Assembly: GCA_022385755.1 (NCBI GenBank)
Contig: MU278351.1
Span: 3,594-67,593 of the forward strand
Length of the DNA stretch: 64,000 nt
Source of the DNA: Trametopsis cervina
Lineage: Eukaryota > Basidiomycota > Agaricomycetes > Polyporales > Irpicaceae
Direction of reading: 5' to 3'
A program made the position numbers and the translations under genes. Positions 12,641 to 23,624 of this stretch are shown here, in pieces. The notes beneath the pieces are model-generated. The model searched no databases. It saw only the letters and a list, made by a program, of their open reading frames with translations, and was not told where the DNA came from. How positions within the stretch are numbered: the stretch's first letter is position 1; every line of letters begins with the position of its first letter.

Positions 12641-14763
12641 TTGACCGCATACTGTATACTATACCGCCCGCCTGGCGCATCGAACGCGTGTATGCATGTA
12701 TGCATGCACGCACGATATAATGTGTGCGAGTAAAAGACCGAGGAGGCGCGCGGGAGGGAGCGTGTGTACCCTGGTCTCGGTGTCGGGTCGACAGCCGGTG
12801 TGTTAGACGGATCTGCGCTGCTGCCGTCGTCGGCGCACGAGTTTCGGAAGGGGAAGGCTAAAGGTCGCAATTTAGCAAACGCGTGTACTGTATTGGAGGA
12901 CGCGATTTGGAAAGAGCGATCGATGTGTCCGGTGTGCTGTAGTAGGATGCTGTACTGGACGACGTAACGAGCTGGGATAAGGACGTCAGCGGGTAAACCT
13001 AAGAAATGCTTTTTCGTTATACAGTACGTACCATGTAGCGGTGTACTTCGTAAAGCTACGGGCGACGAAATGACGAGATGCGCGGTCATCTGACCCCTCG
13101 CGGGCCTGCTATCCGAGTTGGAAAACAGGACTGTAGTAGCAGATATGGATAGTGAGGATGCTTGTTCAGAGGGCGCGTACGGATTAGTGAGTGTATGCCG
13201 TTGGATTGGTATTGCACCAATTGGCGATACACATGAATTTCGAACGTCCGAGGTCGCCGTTTGGGTTCGCATTTGTACATACAGCACCCACGTCAGATCT
13301 GAAATCGATCGGTCACAGAGCGTGCGCCACTGAGCACACAAACGGAAACAGAGACAAGAACGCGAGGCGAGACCCTCGGAGTGCAGTCATGCAGATTATC
13401 TACGCCACTGTATGCGCATGTATGGACACATTCGGCGACATGTCGCAGAAAACAGGGTAGCACAGATTGTTTATGTTGTGCTTGAATGAATGAATGAAAT
13501 ATGAAAGACGGCGGACGAACGACGGGAGCCCCTCTACTCGCGCTTTGACGTCCGAGGGTGGGCGCGTTAGGTTGCCGGACGAGGGACACGAGCTGCGCGG
13601 ACACCGCCACGGACACGCTTTGTGCTGTGCACAGAAACAAGATAGAGATAAGGACAAGTGGTGGTGGGTACACCGCTATCGGTATCATCGGATGTTGGGG
13701 ATCGACGGCGGTTGAGAGGAGTCCAAGCATCGCGGGATGCACAGATCGACATGCAGACAGGAATGCAGAGAGGCAAGGGGACAGAGCGACAAATGAGGCG
13801 AGGCGAGGCAGGGCGAGGCTATATCGGGGGCACGATGATCTCGGTGAATACGAGCACACACACACAGACAAGAGAGATTAGAGCGGAAGAGGTGTCGGAC
13901 AGCGAGCACGGACGCGGATGCCAGAAAAGGGCTGGAGTAGTCTGCGGTGCGTCTGAAGAAGCATACAGAAGAAGCAGAAGAAGGTTGCTACTGTACGAGC
14001 AAGCACCGCGAGCGGCGCAGCTGATCCATCACGTTCGTGCGCAGAGAGTTTAGGGGTGGTGCGGTGAGTTTACAAGGCAATGCTGTGCGTGGTATTGTTG
14101 TTGTTGTGGCAAAATGTCGCTAGGTGCACCAAGAAACGAGCGAGACCGGCGTAGGGAGGTGCACACGTACACGTACGAGGCGAGGAGCTGCAAGACCCGA
14201 GACGTGCGTTCGAATTTGTAGTGGAATAGAGTGTGGTGGCAGGCAGACTCGGAGGGCTCGCCGAGTGTAGTCCAGGCTGTGGCGGTCGCATAAGCAGAAG
14301 AATGACGTGCGGGAACACGCAGAAACGGGGCTCATTGTGTGTCGTTGCAATGCTCGCCACCATCGTTGTCGTCGTCGTAGTACGCGCCACGGTCGTTGCT
14401 AACTGTAACAAGCAACTGCGAATGCGAAGGCGATGGCAGCGAAGTGCGTTGTGCGTGCCTGCGCGACGGACGGCAAGGCCCGCGTTGGATCTCCGCCCAG
14501 ATCTGACGATCGGACCCTGACCTGACAAGATCTGATGGATGACCGATGATGTGGGTGCCGTTTGCCCTTGCTCTCCTGTCGCCCCGTCACTCAGTCGACG
14601 AATAGGATCCGTCGCTGCGCCTACTCCTTCATTTTACAATATATTTTTCTTTTTCCGCTGTGTGCGCATAGGGAAGGGGAGAGCCGGGGGTGTATCGTCG
14701 GATATTCTGCGCTATGGATAGACGGGTGTGTGGTGAGTGGGTGGTAAGGTTAGGAAGGTGGGT
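12641..14763. other. Long gene-poor stretch
   Basis: About 2.1 kb with many overlapping open frames but no recognised protein, no consistent splice pattern and several simple-sequence tracts (for example CACACACACAG near 13858). I see no gene I can support. Confidence 0.45.
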
Positions 14764-14956
14764 GGATGGATGGATGGGCGAGGAATGCGCCGCGGGTGGT
14801 GGGGAGCGGGGGCCGGGGGTCCATGGCGTGCGTTCGAGGCCTGCCCTCGTGTGGAGCCCGTTGGTGCACCCTCTTATAAATTGCCTCGCCACTCTCCCGA
14901 CCCCATCTCTCTCCCTACCGTACCCCGCCATACCCTTTGCGTCCATCCATCCATCC
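14764..14956. repeat. Inverted 14-bp simple repeat flanking a TATA box
   Basis: The arm GGATGGATGGATGG at 14764-14777 is the exact reverse complement of CCATCCATCCATCC at 14943-14956. The arms enclose the TATA box of the phosphatase gene. It may be chance expansion of two tetranucleotide tracts. Confidence 0.6.
14875..14880 (+). promoter_or_regulatory. TATA box of dual-specificity phosphatase gene
   Basis: TATAAA lies 142 bases before the start codon at 15022 and is followed by a strong CT-rich tract (about 14887-14990), a common arrangement at highly expressed fungal promoters. Confidence 0.6.
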
Positions 14957-15021
14957 TCTTACACCACCACCACCTCCTCGTCCCATTACAGTAAACACCT
15001 CATAACACACTACTGCACACG

Positions 15022-15727
15022 ATGATCCGCTTCGAGAACCTCCCACCCGAGGTGATGCAAGCAATGTGCACACCAATGCACCTCATCCTCCCCCCCTCCG
15101 CCTCCTCCACCTCCCCGACCTCGCGCTCCGGCGCCCTATACCTCGGGTCCCTCCAAGCAATATTCGACGCGCCGCTCCTCTCCGCACACGCGATCGGCGC
15201 GCTCGTGCAGGTGCTCGACGCGCCATGGCTGCCCAGCGTCGACGCACAGGGCCCGGGGAAGATGGACGCGTATAGACTCGATATTCTGGATAGCACGACG
15301 GCGGATCTGAAGCCGCATCTTGAGGCTACTGTCCGTTGGATCGACGAGCGGCTCAGGAGGGGCGTGAATGTGCTCGTGCATTGCCAGCAGGTACGTCGCC
15401 GTTGCGGTTTTACACTACGGTATAGAAGCTGACGATGCGGGTACAGGGCGTGTCGCGCTCGAGCGCAGTGGTGATCGCGTACCTCATCTACACGCACAAC
15501 ATGTCGTACGACGCCGCGTTCGACCTCGTCAAGCGCAAACGGGCATGCGTCAAGCCCAACTCCGGTTTCGTCAAGTGCGTCCTTTCCCCTTTTCCCTTTC
15601 TCTCACTCTTTTCTGTTACTCATCATAGTCTATTCTCACTAGAGCACTACAAGAATGGGAACGCCAATGGCGCCCGCCGACCTCCGACCGCCCCTCGATG
15701 CGCAGGATCCAGACGACACCTCGGTAG
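15022..15727 (+). CDS. Dual-specificity protein phosphatase
   Basis: Small cysteine-based phosphatase acting on phospho-Tyr/Ser/Thr or a related substrate. Three exons (15022-15390, 15447-15574, 15643-15727) give 193 residues, about the size of a lone DSP domain. The signature HCQQGVSRSS has the catalytic Cys121 and phosphate-binding Arg127; the first intron splits it right after HCQQ. Downstream SYDAAFDLVKRKRACVKPNSGF matches the usual helix after the P-loop, and ALQEWERQW is the typical end of small DSPs. LYLGSLQAIFDA near the N-terminus matches the family's first strand and helix. No targeting signal or extra domain is seen, so cytosol or nucleus is likely. Substrate unknown. The start has a good TATA/CT-rich promoter upstream. 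Confidence 0.93.
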
Positions 15728-17812
15728 TCTCATCTGCCTTGTCCCCTCTCTCTCATCCCCTCTCCTCCCCTCATCAACCCCTCTCATCACCCAACACGCA
15801 CGCCTCACCCCGCCCCTGCGCCCATCCCCATCAGCCGCACGCGCACACACATACACGCATGCAACGCCGTCGGCTCAACTCTGCCCCGAGGCTCGAGCCT
15901 GGACCCGCTCGCATCTGCGCCTCGTCATCGTGTCGTCATCCACATTCCCCTGCGCTCTTCTGTTCGCATCTCACTTCATCCCCCCATCCCGTCCTGTTCA
16001 TCCGGTCCAGGTCCCCAGACACATAACGCATCGCACGGCGTCACGTGCTCTTATCTATTTCGCAAGCATGCAAGCAACAAAAACTACATCTGCCGAATTT
16101 GCCGCGCCTTGTTCTGTCCTTGTGTACGTCTCCGTCTGTCCACGTTTTCGTTCGCGAGGCTGGTCACGAGAACGAGCCACGCACGAACGAACGGGTCCCA
16201 GGCACCGATCGTAAAGTGCTGCACACTCCGCCTCCGAGATTTCGTCTCGTATCAAGAACGGGGACAGAGTTCGGCCGTGGCTGCATGGACGTTTTGACGT
16301 ATCGATTTCGATTTCGATTATCGCGGTGGAGCACACACAACAGGACGCGTGCGGCAGCAGTCGAGGGGTGCGTGAGGTTGAATGGCGGATCGGAGTGGTC
16401 GGGGACGTCGGGCTCGTGAGGATGTGTGCGTGTTCTGTTATCGCCGCGTGTGCGTGCGTACGCGTTATCGATTCTTCTGCGTCTGCGTCTGTGTACGTCA
16501 TCGCTACGTGTGCCTAGCGGCTAGCGGCTTCGTGTGTTCTATTTGGTTCTGATTTTCTTGTTATTTTTTTGGGCATTTTTGGTGGGATTTGTATGTATCA
16601 GGCATTCTTATTGCATTGGATCGTGTTCACAATCTGTTTAGTTGAGAGTTCCTGAGGCCGTGAGAGAGTGAGATGCACACGTCATTTTTTCATTCGGTAC
16701 GCTGTTTCGCATTTCTCCTTGTGTCGAAAACTGTATTTACACCGCCCACTCCCCGCCTCGTCCGAATCCGAAAAAGTCCAAGTCCTATCTACTGCACTTA
16801 AGCACGGCGTGCCTGCCGATCTCACCGTACCTGTCCCTCGAGCACTTAAGCAGTGACAATGACGGTGACGGCGGCGGTGAGTGGCCCTGGCCGGGTGCTG
16901 TTCCCCGCGGGCTAGCGTAGTGTACCTAGCGCACTTACTTAAGTTCAATTAAGCACAGCTGTTAGACTAGGAACGCATGACGACTTGGACGTTGACTGCG
17001 TGGGTATCGGAAAGGAGGAGACTTCGGGAGGGCGCGTCGAGTCTCTGTGCGAGATAGGATCTCTAGCGACGCTCTGTCGGAATGCAGTATCAGTGAGCGG
17101 GTGTAAAGCACAGTGAAGATGATTTATGTATGTGCGGCTAGAGGAAGGAGCCGGGAGGGCATGTGTAGGTTGCCGCTACTCCGCTCGTCCGGGGAGGTTT
17201 GGTTCTCGAGGAACGTGGGAGAGCCTGCTGGAATGCTGGCGAGCGTTTGTACGGTACGTACCTGAGAGGGGCAGCCGCACGTCTGAAAACTGAGGGATCA
17301 GCGTGCATACCGTGGAGAACGGGAGACGTTCACGCAAGACCTTGCAGTGCCATAAATGTGTCCTGGTCGACAGACGACGGCTGGAGAGCATGAGGTCTAT
17401 TCCGCGCGGGCACGATGCGTCATCAGCAAAAGTGTCGAAGTCCGACCTGCACATGCGGGACTTACCGTGTGTTACCTGACAGGCGAGCAGTGACCTGTGT
17501 ATACCCAAAGCTCACCGGAACGGTAGCAGTTGACCTGTGTATGCCTGATACCCGCCTGTACGATGATCGCTAGCCTATGAATACCCGCACTTCGCCTGTG
17601 ATGCGCGATCTTACCTGCTCAGGCCTTGTACGAGGTTCGAGCGCTTGTGGTTCAGTTCACAGAACAAGCTGCCACGATCAAAGACTTTACCGATGAATCT
17701 CACCCAACTCTGCTGCCGGGCATCTGAGACACTTGAGCACAACGGCGCGTTCAGGGCGCATGTGTGTATTTCATACACCGATAACGGCTACGGTTGGGTT
17801 GAGGGCTTTTGG
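15728..17812. other. Long non-coding stretch after the phosphatase
   Basis: About 2 kb. Pyrimidine-rich sequence follows the stop codon to about 16000; the rest has only short random frames. Between 17485 and 17620 the phrase GACCTGTGTATRCC recurs in loosely spaced copies. No gene supported. Confidence 0.45.
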
Positions 17813-17821
17813 TATAAATAG
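17813..17821 (+). promoter_or_regulatory. TATA box (TATAAATAG)
   Basis: A strong TATAAATAG element followed about 97 bases later by an ATG in good context (CCCCAAG-ATG). It marks the best promoter in this otherwise empty stretch. Confidence 0.5.
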
Positions 17822-17909
17822 CAGGGTCCCGAGGCTCTTGGCCGTCACTCACCCAGGCCCTTCACCGCTGGATATCTCGACTTGTCAAATTTCCGGCCTC
17901 CACCCCAAG

Positions 17910-18006
17910 ATGCACACCACGATGTGAGTGTCCAGACCTAACCCTAACCACAAATACTAATTGCAGTAATACAGTCCTCCCTCCGCAAATATCACACATT
18001 GGCTGA
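17910..18006 (+). CDS. Possible very short spliced gene
   Basis: From the ATG at 17910 the frame MHTT runs into a GTGAGT donor at 17924. A 43-nt intron with a TACTAAT branch-point sequence ends TTGCAG at 17966. Continuing in frame gives a 17-residue peptide ending at 18006. A longer product through a second possible intron (about 18018-18070) reads SFMGAAESIKGVMADLTRPG but is not in frame with this start. The promoter and intron look genuine; the product may be a short ORF, a non-coding RNA or a gene whose frame I misread. Confidence 0.3.
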
Positions 18007-18691
18007 TACATCAAGGGTCAGTGTATGGCTCTCTACTCGCTCTCGACATTGCTAACCAAGTAATTCATAGTCATTCATGGGCGCTGCGGAAAGTATCAAG
18101 GGGGTGATGGCAGATTTGACTCGCCCAGGCGTGGAACTGATTTTCCGTAGCAATAAGATAGATAGTAATTTGTATTATAAATAGCTATATAAATATTGGC
18201 CTACATTTATCGAGCGGGGACCCCGGATTTATGATCAATGGCGGTCTGATTAGCTGCGCGCAAATCCGACCAGACAGGTGGCTTTTACCTGTCAGGTCAG
18301 CGCATGCACCCTACATATATGCCAGGCATTGCCATGTCATACTGCCACCTGGCAGGTGGTCGCAGGTCAGTCAGGTCGTCCGCTGCATGCGCAGGTATGA
18401 GCAGGCCGTAGTTTGACACTTTTGCTGATGGTGGACGTGAAATGGGAGCATACAGCATGATACACGTACAGAGGTGGCAAGTAACCTAACGTAACCCAAC
18501 CCCCGAAAGGTAAAATAGTTCAATGGAGGGAAAACATATAAGAGATGGTCCTTGGAAGGTGAAATCGAACAAACACAGCGGACTACAAGTACACAGGGAA
18601 GAGATGCTACAGTTACATATGTCAAATGAGAGATTTCCCCAAACTTTATGGTGTACAGGAGCGAATTGACTATGTGTGGACTAAGTGAGTA
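18007..18691. other. Intergenic, AT-rich with short inverted repeats
   Basis: AT-rich near 18150-18210 (TAGATAGTAATTTG and neighbours). Between 18265 and 18390 short complementary pieces (CAGACAGGTGGC / GCCACCTGGCAGG) could form a hairpin. No gene seen. Confidence 0.4.
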
Positions 18692-19394
18692 CTAACCGCT
18701 CACAATTGACCAACAGCCGGAGCTCGACAGGATCGTATGTGGCTGGAATAACTTCTCCCGAAACTCTGTGATGTAGACGTAGTGCGGAATCTCGACAATT
18801 TCTGTGATGACTTTGTGCGAAACGGTGTTCACTATAACCTCATCATCGCTGGATTGCCTGCGCACAACTGTCTTGGTAGAGCCCGGGGGGTATCTAACCA
18901 CCGTCGGCGTAGGTGGAATATGTTGGAGTATGGTCTCCTTTTTGATCAGTTCGACTAGGGCGATAGTAAGCACAGAGTCTAAAATGACGCGAATGCTGGC
19001 TCACTGGGTCTGACAAGCACATGGACCTCAGTGTTAGAAATTTCGGAGAAGTACTCGCGGACTTTCTTGGAACGTGGCAAATGTGCCAACTTATTCTCTT
19101 CATTTGTCTTTGGCGCACGCTCATATAGAGTCTCTTCAGGGGCAACCTTGAATCCTTCGCACTATTCAAAAAAAAATCCGGATCAGTACGCATCCCACTA
19201 AGCCGCTGTTCCTCACTGACTTGGTACAGGTCGAATTCGTCCACATGGCCCAAGCGTCCGCTATTTTTGAAGATGAGATTGGCGACCTGTGCGAGAGTGT
19301 CGTCTAGGCGAGTTGTAATATAGAACAATCGTGACTGCGGGTCTAAGGGAGCAAACACCCAAAGCTGTACTGTGTCTTGGGGAGGAGGGGGCAT
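18692..19394 (-). CDS. Crinkler-like ubiquitin-fold header protein, no effector domain
   Basis: Three exons (19394-19221, 19161-19005, 18978-18692) give a complete 205-residue protein. Residues 9-58 read LWVFAPLDPQSRLFYITTRL and later HVDEFDLYQ, matching the N-terminal ubiquitin-like header of Crinkler (CRN)-type proteins, which normally begins LWxF and ends with a VDADxLxLW-like segment. LPRSKKVREYFSEISNTEVHVLVRP corresponds to the region that closes such headers. The last 95 residues are Val/Ile/Thr-rich and unlike the kinase or nuclease domains usually found downstream. No P-loop or catalytic motif is visible. In other agaricomycetes similar headers are fused to kinase-like domains; here none follows for at least 800 bases. 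Function unknown; family call from pattern recognition only. Confidence 0.65.
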
Positions 19395-19860
19395 GATAGT
19401 CGTGGACAAGATGGATGGCCAGCGTTTACACCGCGCGATGGCTCTTTGTACCTTTAGCTTTAGCTTTATTGATTTCCTGATTTCCTGATTCCTTGATTGC
19501 TTGATTTCCACTATTGAGCTTTCGATGTCGATGGGGGCGCGCAGCCACCCACTTTGTCTCTCGCACATCCAGCACAATAACCGGCATGTATCCCGCATTG
19601 TATAGTGATTTGCCATCCACTCGCTCTCGCAAAGCCTACTACTTGAGTGCGACCCATGCTGGGCTCACGTCCCAGCCTTCCGACTGGTCGATGCGTGGGA
19701 ACATGAGGACAGGCGCACGCTCTCTGTATACGTTGGCCAGGGTCTTTGAGATGACGCCATACCCGTGGAAGGCGTGAATCACTGTCCCGCGAGGGTGGTA
19801 GTTCAGCAACCATATATAGTCAAGATACAACACCCAGTTGTAATAACCCAAACCACAGAC
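19395..19860. other. Intergenic region
   Basis: 466 bases between two minus-strand genes. A run of TTTAGCTTTAGCTTTATTGATTTCCTGATTTCCTGATT (direct repeats of 6 and 10 bases, near 19455-19492) sits just upstream of the Crinkler-like gene. No gene seen. Confidence 0.5.
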
Positions 19861-21321
19861 CTACAGCGCGACACCCACATCGTCGTCTCCGATCCGCCCC
19901 GGCCATAGCCCACCGATCACCACTCCTGTCGTACGCATATCCCGCCCTCCCGCTATCACCAAGCGCTCCCGATCCGCACCCTCGCGCACCTCCGCATCGA
20001 CCTCGTCCCTCCACAATATCTCACTATCATGGTATCGCGCCGCGATCTCCCTCGAGCACGTGCGCATTTCGTCACGCATCTCCGCCAGTAGCTCATGCAG
20101 ACCGTCGACCAGCTCGTGCGGCTCGTCCGCCCCACGCAGGCGCCGTGCAACGGCGTGCAGCGGCATGTAGCGCAGCGCGAGCCTGTCGTACCCTGGCATG
20201 CGCCCGTCCAAGCTATCGTACCACGCCCGCGTGACGCGGGCGAGTCCGCCTGCGAGGAGCATCTCTGCGGCGGGGCGGCTCGTGGACGCAAGGTACGCCG
20301 CGAGCCAGAAGTATGGCCGTGCCTGCGCGTCGTCGTCGCCGGCCTGGACGAGGCGGTGGAGCGTGCGCTGAACGACGGCCGCGGTTGTCGTCGACTGTGT
20401 TGTGCGAGCGAGGACACGGAGGAGAATGGAGATTTTCGGCGGCGCGCGCGGGAGCGTAAGGTAGTGCGCTTCGTCAACGGTGAAGATGGATGCCCAGCGT
20501 GTGGAGGCGACAACGGTGAAGAAGGCGTCGAGCCGCGAGGGCGAGGCCACGAGGGGGGCGGTGGGGGGCCCGGTAGAGTTGTATTCTGAGGACGTTTTGG
20601 TGTGGTACGCGAGGCGGGCGGTGAAGGCGGCGAACGGGTCCGCGGGCCAGTCGGCCTGATCGAGGATGTAGGCGGCAGTGTTTGGGGCTATGAGGACGAG
20701 CTCGAGTTCTCTGCGCGCGCATCTGCGTTAGCTTTGACGATGAGGAACGAGTGGAAGGACACTGACGGGTGTTCCTGAGCATAGTGTCCTAGCCAGTGGG
20801 CGACCTTCATGCGCCCCTCTGTGGGGGTATCTGCAAGGGCGCGCACTATGCTCTGCGTGACGTTTGTCAAGACGGAAATGAGGACGACGCGCAGGACGTT
20901 GTGAGCCAGCTGCGCGTCGGTTGGCCCGGAAGTGCTGCAAGCACGGCACATTAATCAGCCGTGCATCGGTGTGGCAATAGAGGTGGAAAAAAGTGGCATA
21001 CAGCAGAAGGTCAAACAGGCTCCTGAAATCTGATACAGTCAACCGCGACTCAAGCCCCGTCGGAGCGACGAAGAATACATCCTCGATATGTTGCACCTGC
21101 CTCTTCAGCTGCTCCATACCAGGCAGCGGCGGGCTAGCCTTCGCGATCTTTACACCCGCAGCGTCTTCGTCGTCACTTGCTGCATTGTGGTTTGCGTCAA
21201 CGTGAGTAAACGGGTCGGCGTGGAGGGTGAGCGTGCTCGCTGTCTCGAGTGATCTGAACGAGCGGGAGTCGATTTCTTCGTCGAAGGACGTCGTAGACGT
21301 CTGCGGCAATGTGGACGGCAT
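19861..21321 (-). CDS. Uncharacterised helical protein, paralogue of 37030-38531
   Basis: I do not recognise the family. The coding frame is continuous across introns at about 21024-20958 (67 nt, GTATGC..TTGCAG) and about 20768-20713 (56 nt, GTCAGT..GCGCAG with a CTAAC branch point), ending at TAG 19863-19861. The first in-frame ATG is at 21321, but the same frame stays open back to an acceptor at 21439, so an upstream exon is possible. Features: an acidic low-complexity N-terminus, then mostly helical sequence with few charged turns, for example APNTAAYILDQADWPADPFAAF and AAEMLLAGGLARVTRAWYDS. The C-terminal part TCSREIAARYHDSEILW parallels RRCSRELSEQYFGSFW in the gene at 37 kb, and the AxxLLxxGGLxRxxxAxYD block is shared too. 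No signal peptide or membrane span. Confidence 0.7.
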
Positions 21322-22150
21322 GGGTGCGTGTTTGCGAGTGCTGAGTGCTCTGAAGTCAAAGTAAGCCGATGCTAGGAGTGAATCTGTCGCTAGGGCCTCG
21401 CGAGACTGCACGGCATCGCAGCACCGCTCTTGGTTGATCTGTGTGAACAACGAAATGGACGGATTAGTTGATTGACGAGATGTTCAGATTTAGGATAGAA
21501 CGTACAGCCCTGTCTTTGCACTTCGTTCCTTAAGATGCATGTTGATCTGTTGAAGGGAGACGATTTGAAGTGAGCATAAAGACGTTCAGGTCCTGCCGAA
21601 GAGCTTGAGTGCGCTGCATCGTACCAGTCACTCTGCCGGTGTGTCGTGCGGCAATAGCAGCGGGACGGCCGAAATACCCCAGCTTTCGCACACGAGAGAG
21701 AGAAGAGTTTGACTCATTCGAGCAGCTTGCATCTTTGGTTTCACTGCAGTTTACAAGATTTTGTACCGAAAGGGGACGCCGTGACGCAGAGGTTGCAGCT
21801 GGAAGGATAGGGCGTCTATCATAATTACTTTCATGGGCACGTGACCGTAGCTTCACTTCGTCCTCGCCTCGATACGTCGGAGGCTTCAAATCACCCATCC
21901 AGGGAGTATATATATTGAGCAGATATTACGAGTGTACAGGAAGTCTAATATGTACATGAATTGGGTCGTACAACATTGCGAGCTTCGAATCCTTGATCGA
22001 AGCGAACCCAGAAAACGCAGACAAAGCAGAGAAAATACCAGAAGAAATATTCACGCGCGAGACCCTCAAGTCGCGCGTCGCGGCATGCCGCAGACAGTCG
22101 GTCAGCCGGAGGTGCAGAGATACCAAACACCAAGAGCACCTATAAACCCC
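21322..22150. other. Upstream region, possible extra exons
   Basis: A 122-codon minus-strand frame starting at 21898 (MGDLKPPTYRGEDEVKLRS) could supply the first exon of the preceding gene, but I found no splice pair joining it in frame. A TATATA tract lies at 21907-21913. The rest (to 22150) is the 3' side of the proline-rich gene. Confidence 0.35.
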
Positions 22151-23624
22151 TCAGAAACCAAACGAATTCGTATTCACCCCTCCTCCGCCGAAAATATTGA
22201 GCGCCGTATTGGCGAGCGTCGCGACCGATGCGATCGCGTCCGTCTTCGTCGCATGATCCGAGCCCGAGCCCGAGCTCGAGTCGCCGCCGGTAGAGGCGGT
22301 AGTGTTCCCGAGCCCGCCATTGAGCGCGCCGTACCCGCCGAGTCCGCCGAGTGCACCGAGGTATGTCGCGGGGTTCGTATACAGGTACGACGTCGACTGG
22401 CGGATGCTCGCGAGTGTCTGGTTGACGATCGCGTCAGAGCGCTTCTTCTGGAAGTCGAGCAGGGTAGAGAGCTGCCATTGCTGGTAGACTGCGCTGAGCT
22501 GCGTGTCTGCGAAGGACGGGATGGCGGAGCGCGGGAAGGGTAGGGGGAAGGGGCGGGAGGTCACCGGGTCGACGAGGTTGAAGAACGATATCGCTTTGCA
22601 CCACCCCTTCCAACTTTCTTCCGGATCAGCTTTTGCTTCAAACACACACAAGTGCAGCCATCCCCGTCGGTCCAATACCGGAATCTACGCAGGGTAAGCA
22701 CAAATCGAAGTATATAGATGATATTACTCACAGAGCCACCACCATTAGCTGCAGCACGATACTGCACCGGAATGCCTGTCTGCTCATAGAACGTGTGCAT
22801 ATACTCCTGAATGATTTGTATCTGTAACGCCGCGAGCGCGTTCAGCGACATGCATTGATCAGATGTAAAGAACACGTACTGTCTCTGCCGTTGCTCCTAA
22901 TTTCATCGTGACCCACGCGTACTTTGCGGGCTCGATGACGCCCGTGCCGCGTAAGCCAGGAACATCGCATTGCGAGTCGATCACGAAGAAATAGGCGTCT
23001 GCCAACCGCGCGAACACCTCGCTCGGGCGGGATGTCATGGGGTCAATAAGACTGTCGACGGAGGCATTAGGGAATTGTACGTAGAAATGACACGGCTGTG
23101 GCTTACGATCCGTAGAACACCTCGGAATTACCACCTGGACCGTCAAAGCTGACGGGTGTATATCCTCCTGGAGACGTAGCTGGTTTGCCTCCGTATGATT
23201 GCGACGATGCGTGGGCCGGACGGGGAGGTTGAGGTGTAGGCGGAGGAGTCGAATACGCATGATGTGGCTGCTGAGGCGTGGGTGGAGGAGTCGCATATGC
23301 ATGATGCGGCTGCTGAGGCGGGGGCGTGGGATACGCGGATGCGGGATGAGGGTACGGTGGTGACGCAGGCATCGACGTGGAGGGGTAAGAATACGAGTGA
23401 GCAGGCTTGTGGCCGTACATGTTGCCTACTTGGGGAGCTGTGTTGTTGTGACGGGGAGGTAGAGGCGGATTCTGTCTGGGAGCAGCGGAAGGAGGTTGCG
23501 GTTGTCTGGGAGGAAGAGGAGGAGGTTGGCGAGACGCTGTCGCCTGAGGCGGCGAGGTCATGTTTGGTTCGGTTTGGGAGGGCTGAGTCGTGAGGCCGGT
23601 GGTAGCGGAGTATGAGTACTTCAT
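22151..23624 (-). CDS. Proline-rich family protein, copy 1 of 3
   Basis: Not a family I can name. Exons 23624-23107, 23051-22880, 22821-22732 and 22684-22151 give 437 residues. Residues 1-170 are Pro/Ser/Thr/His-rich with repeats such as PPPTPQQPHHAYSTPPPTPQ, likely disordered. The conserved core follows: DPMTSRPSEVFARLADAYFF, then CDVPGLRGTGVIEPAKYAW, then LDRRGWLHLCVFEAKADPEE, then LVDPVTSRPFPLPFPRSA. The C-terminus is Gly/Ser-rich and ends with a short hydrophobic VATLANTALNIFGGGG segment. Exon 2 is 172 nt, exactly as in the copies at 56.5 and 58.4 kb, and the first intron interrupts the same Tyr-Gly-Ser position. No signal peptide or long membrane helix. Function unknown. Confidence 0.82.

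Noticed and set aside
17936..17952. CTAACCCTAACC as a telomere-like repeat
   Set aside because: Only two units, inside a convincing 43-nt intron in the middle of the window.
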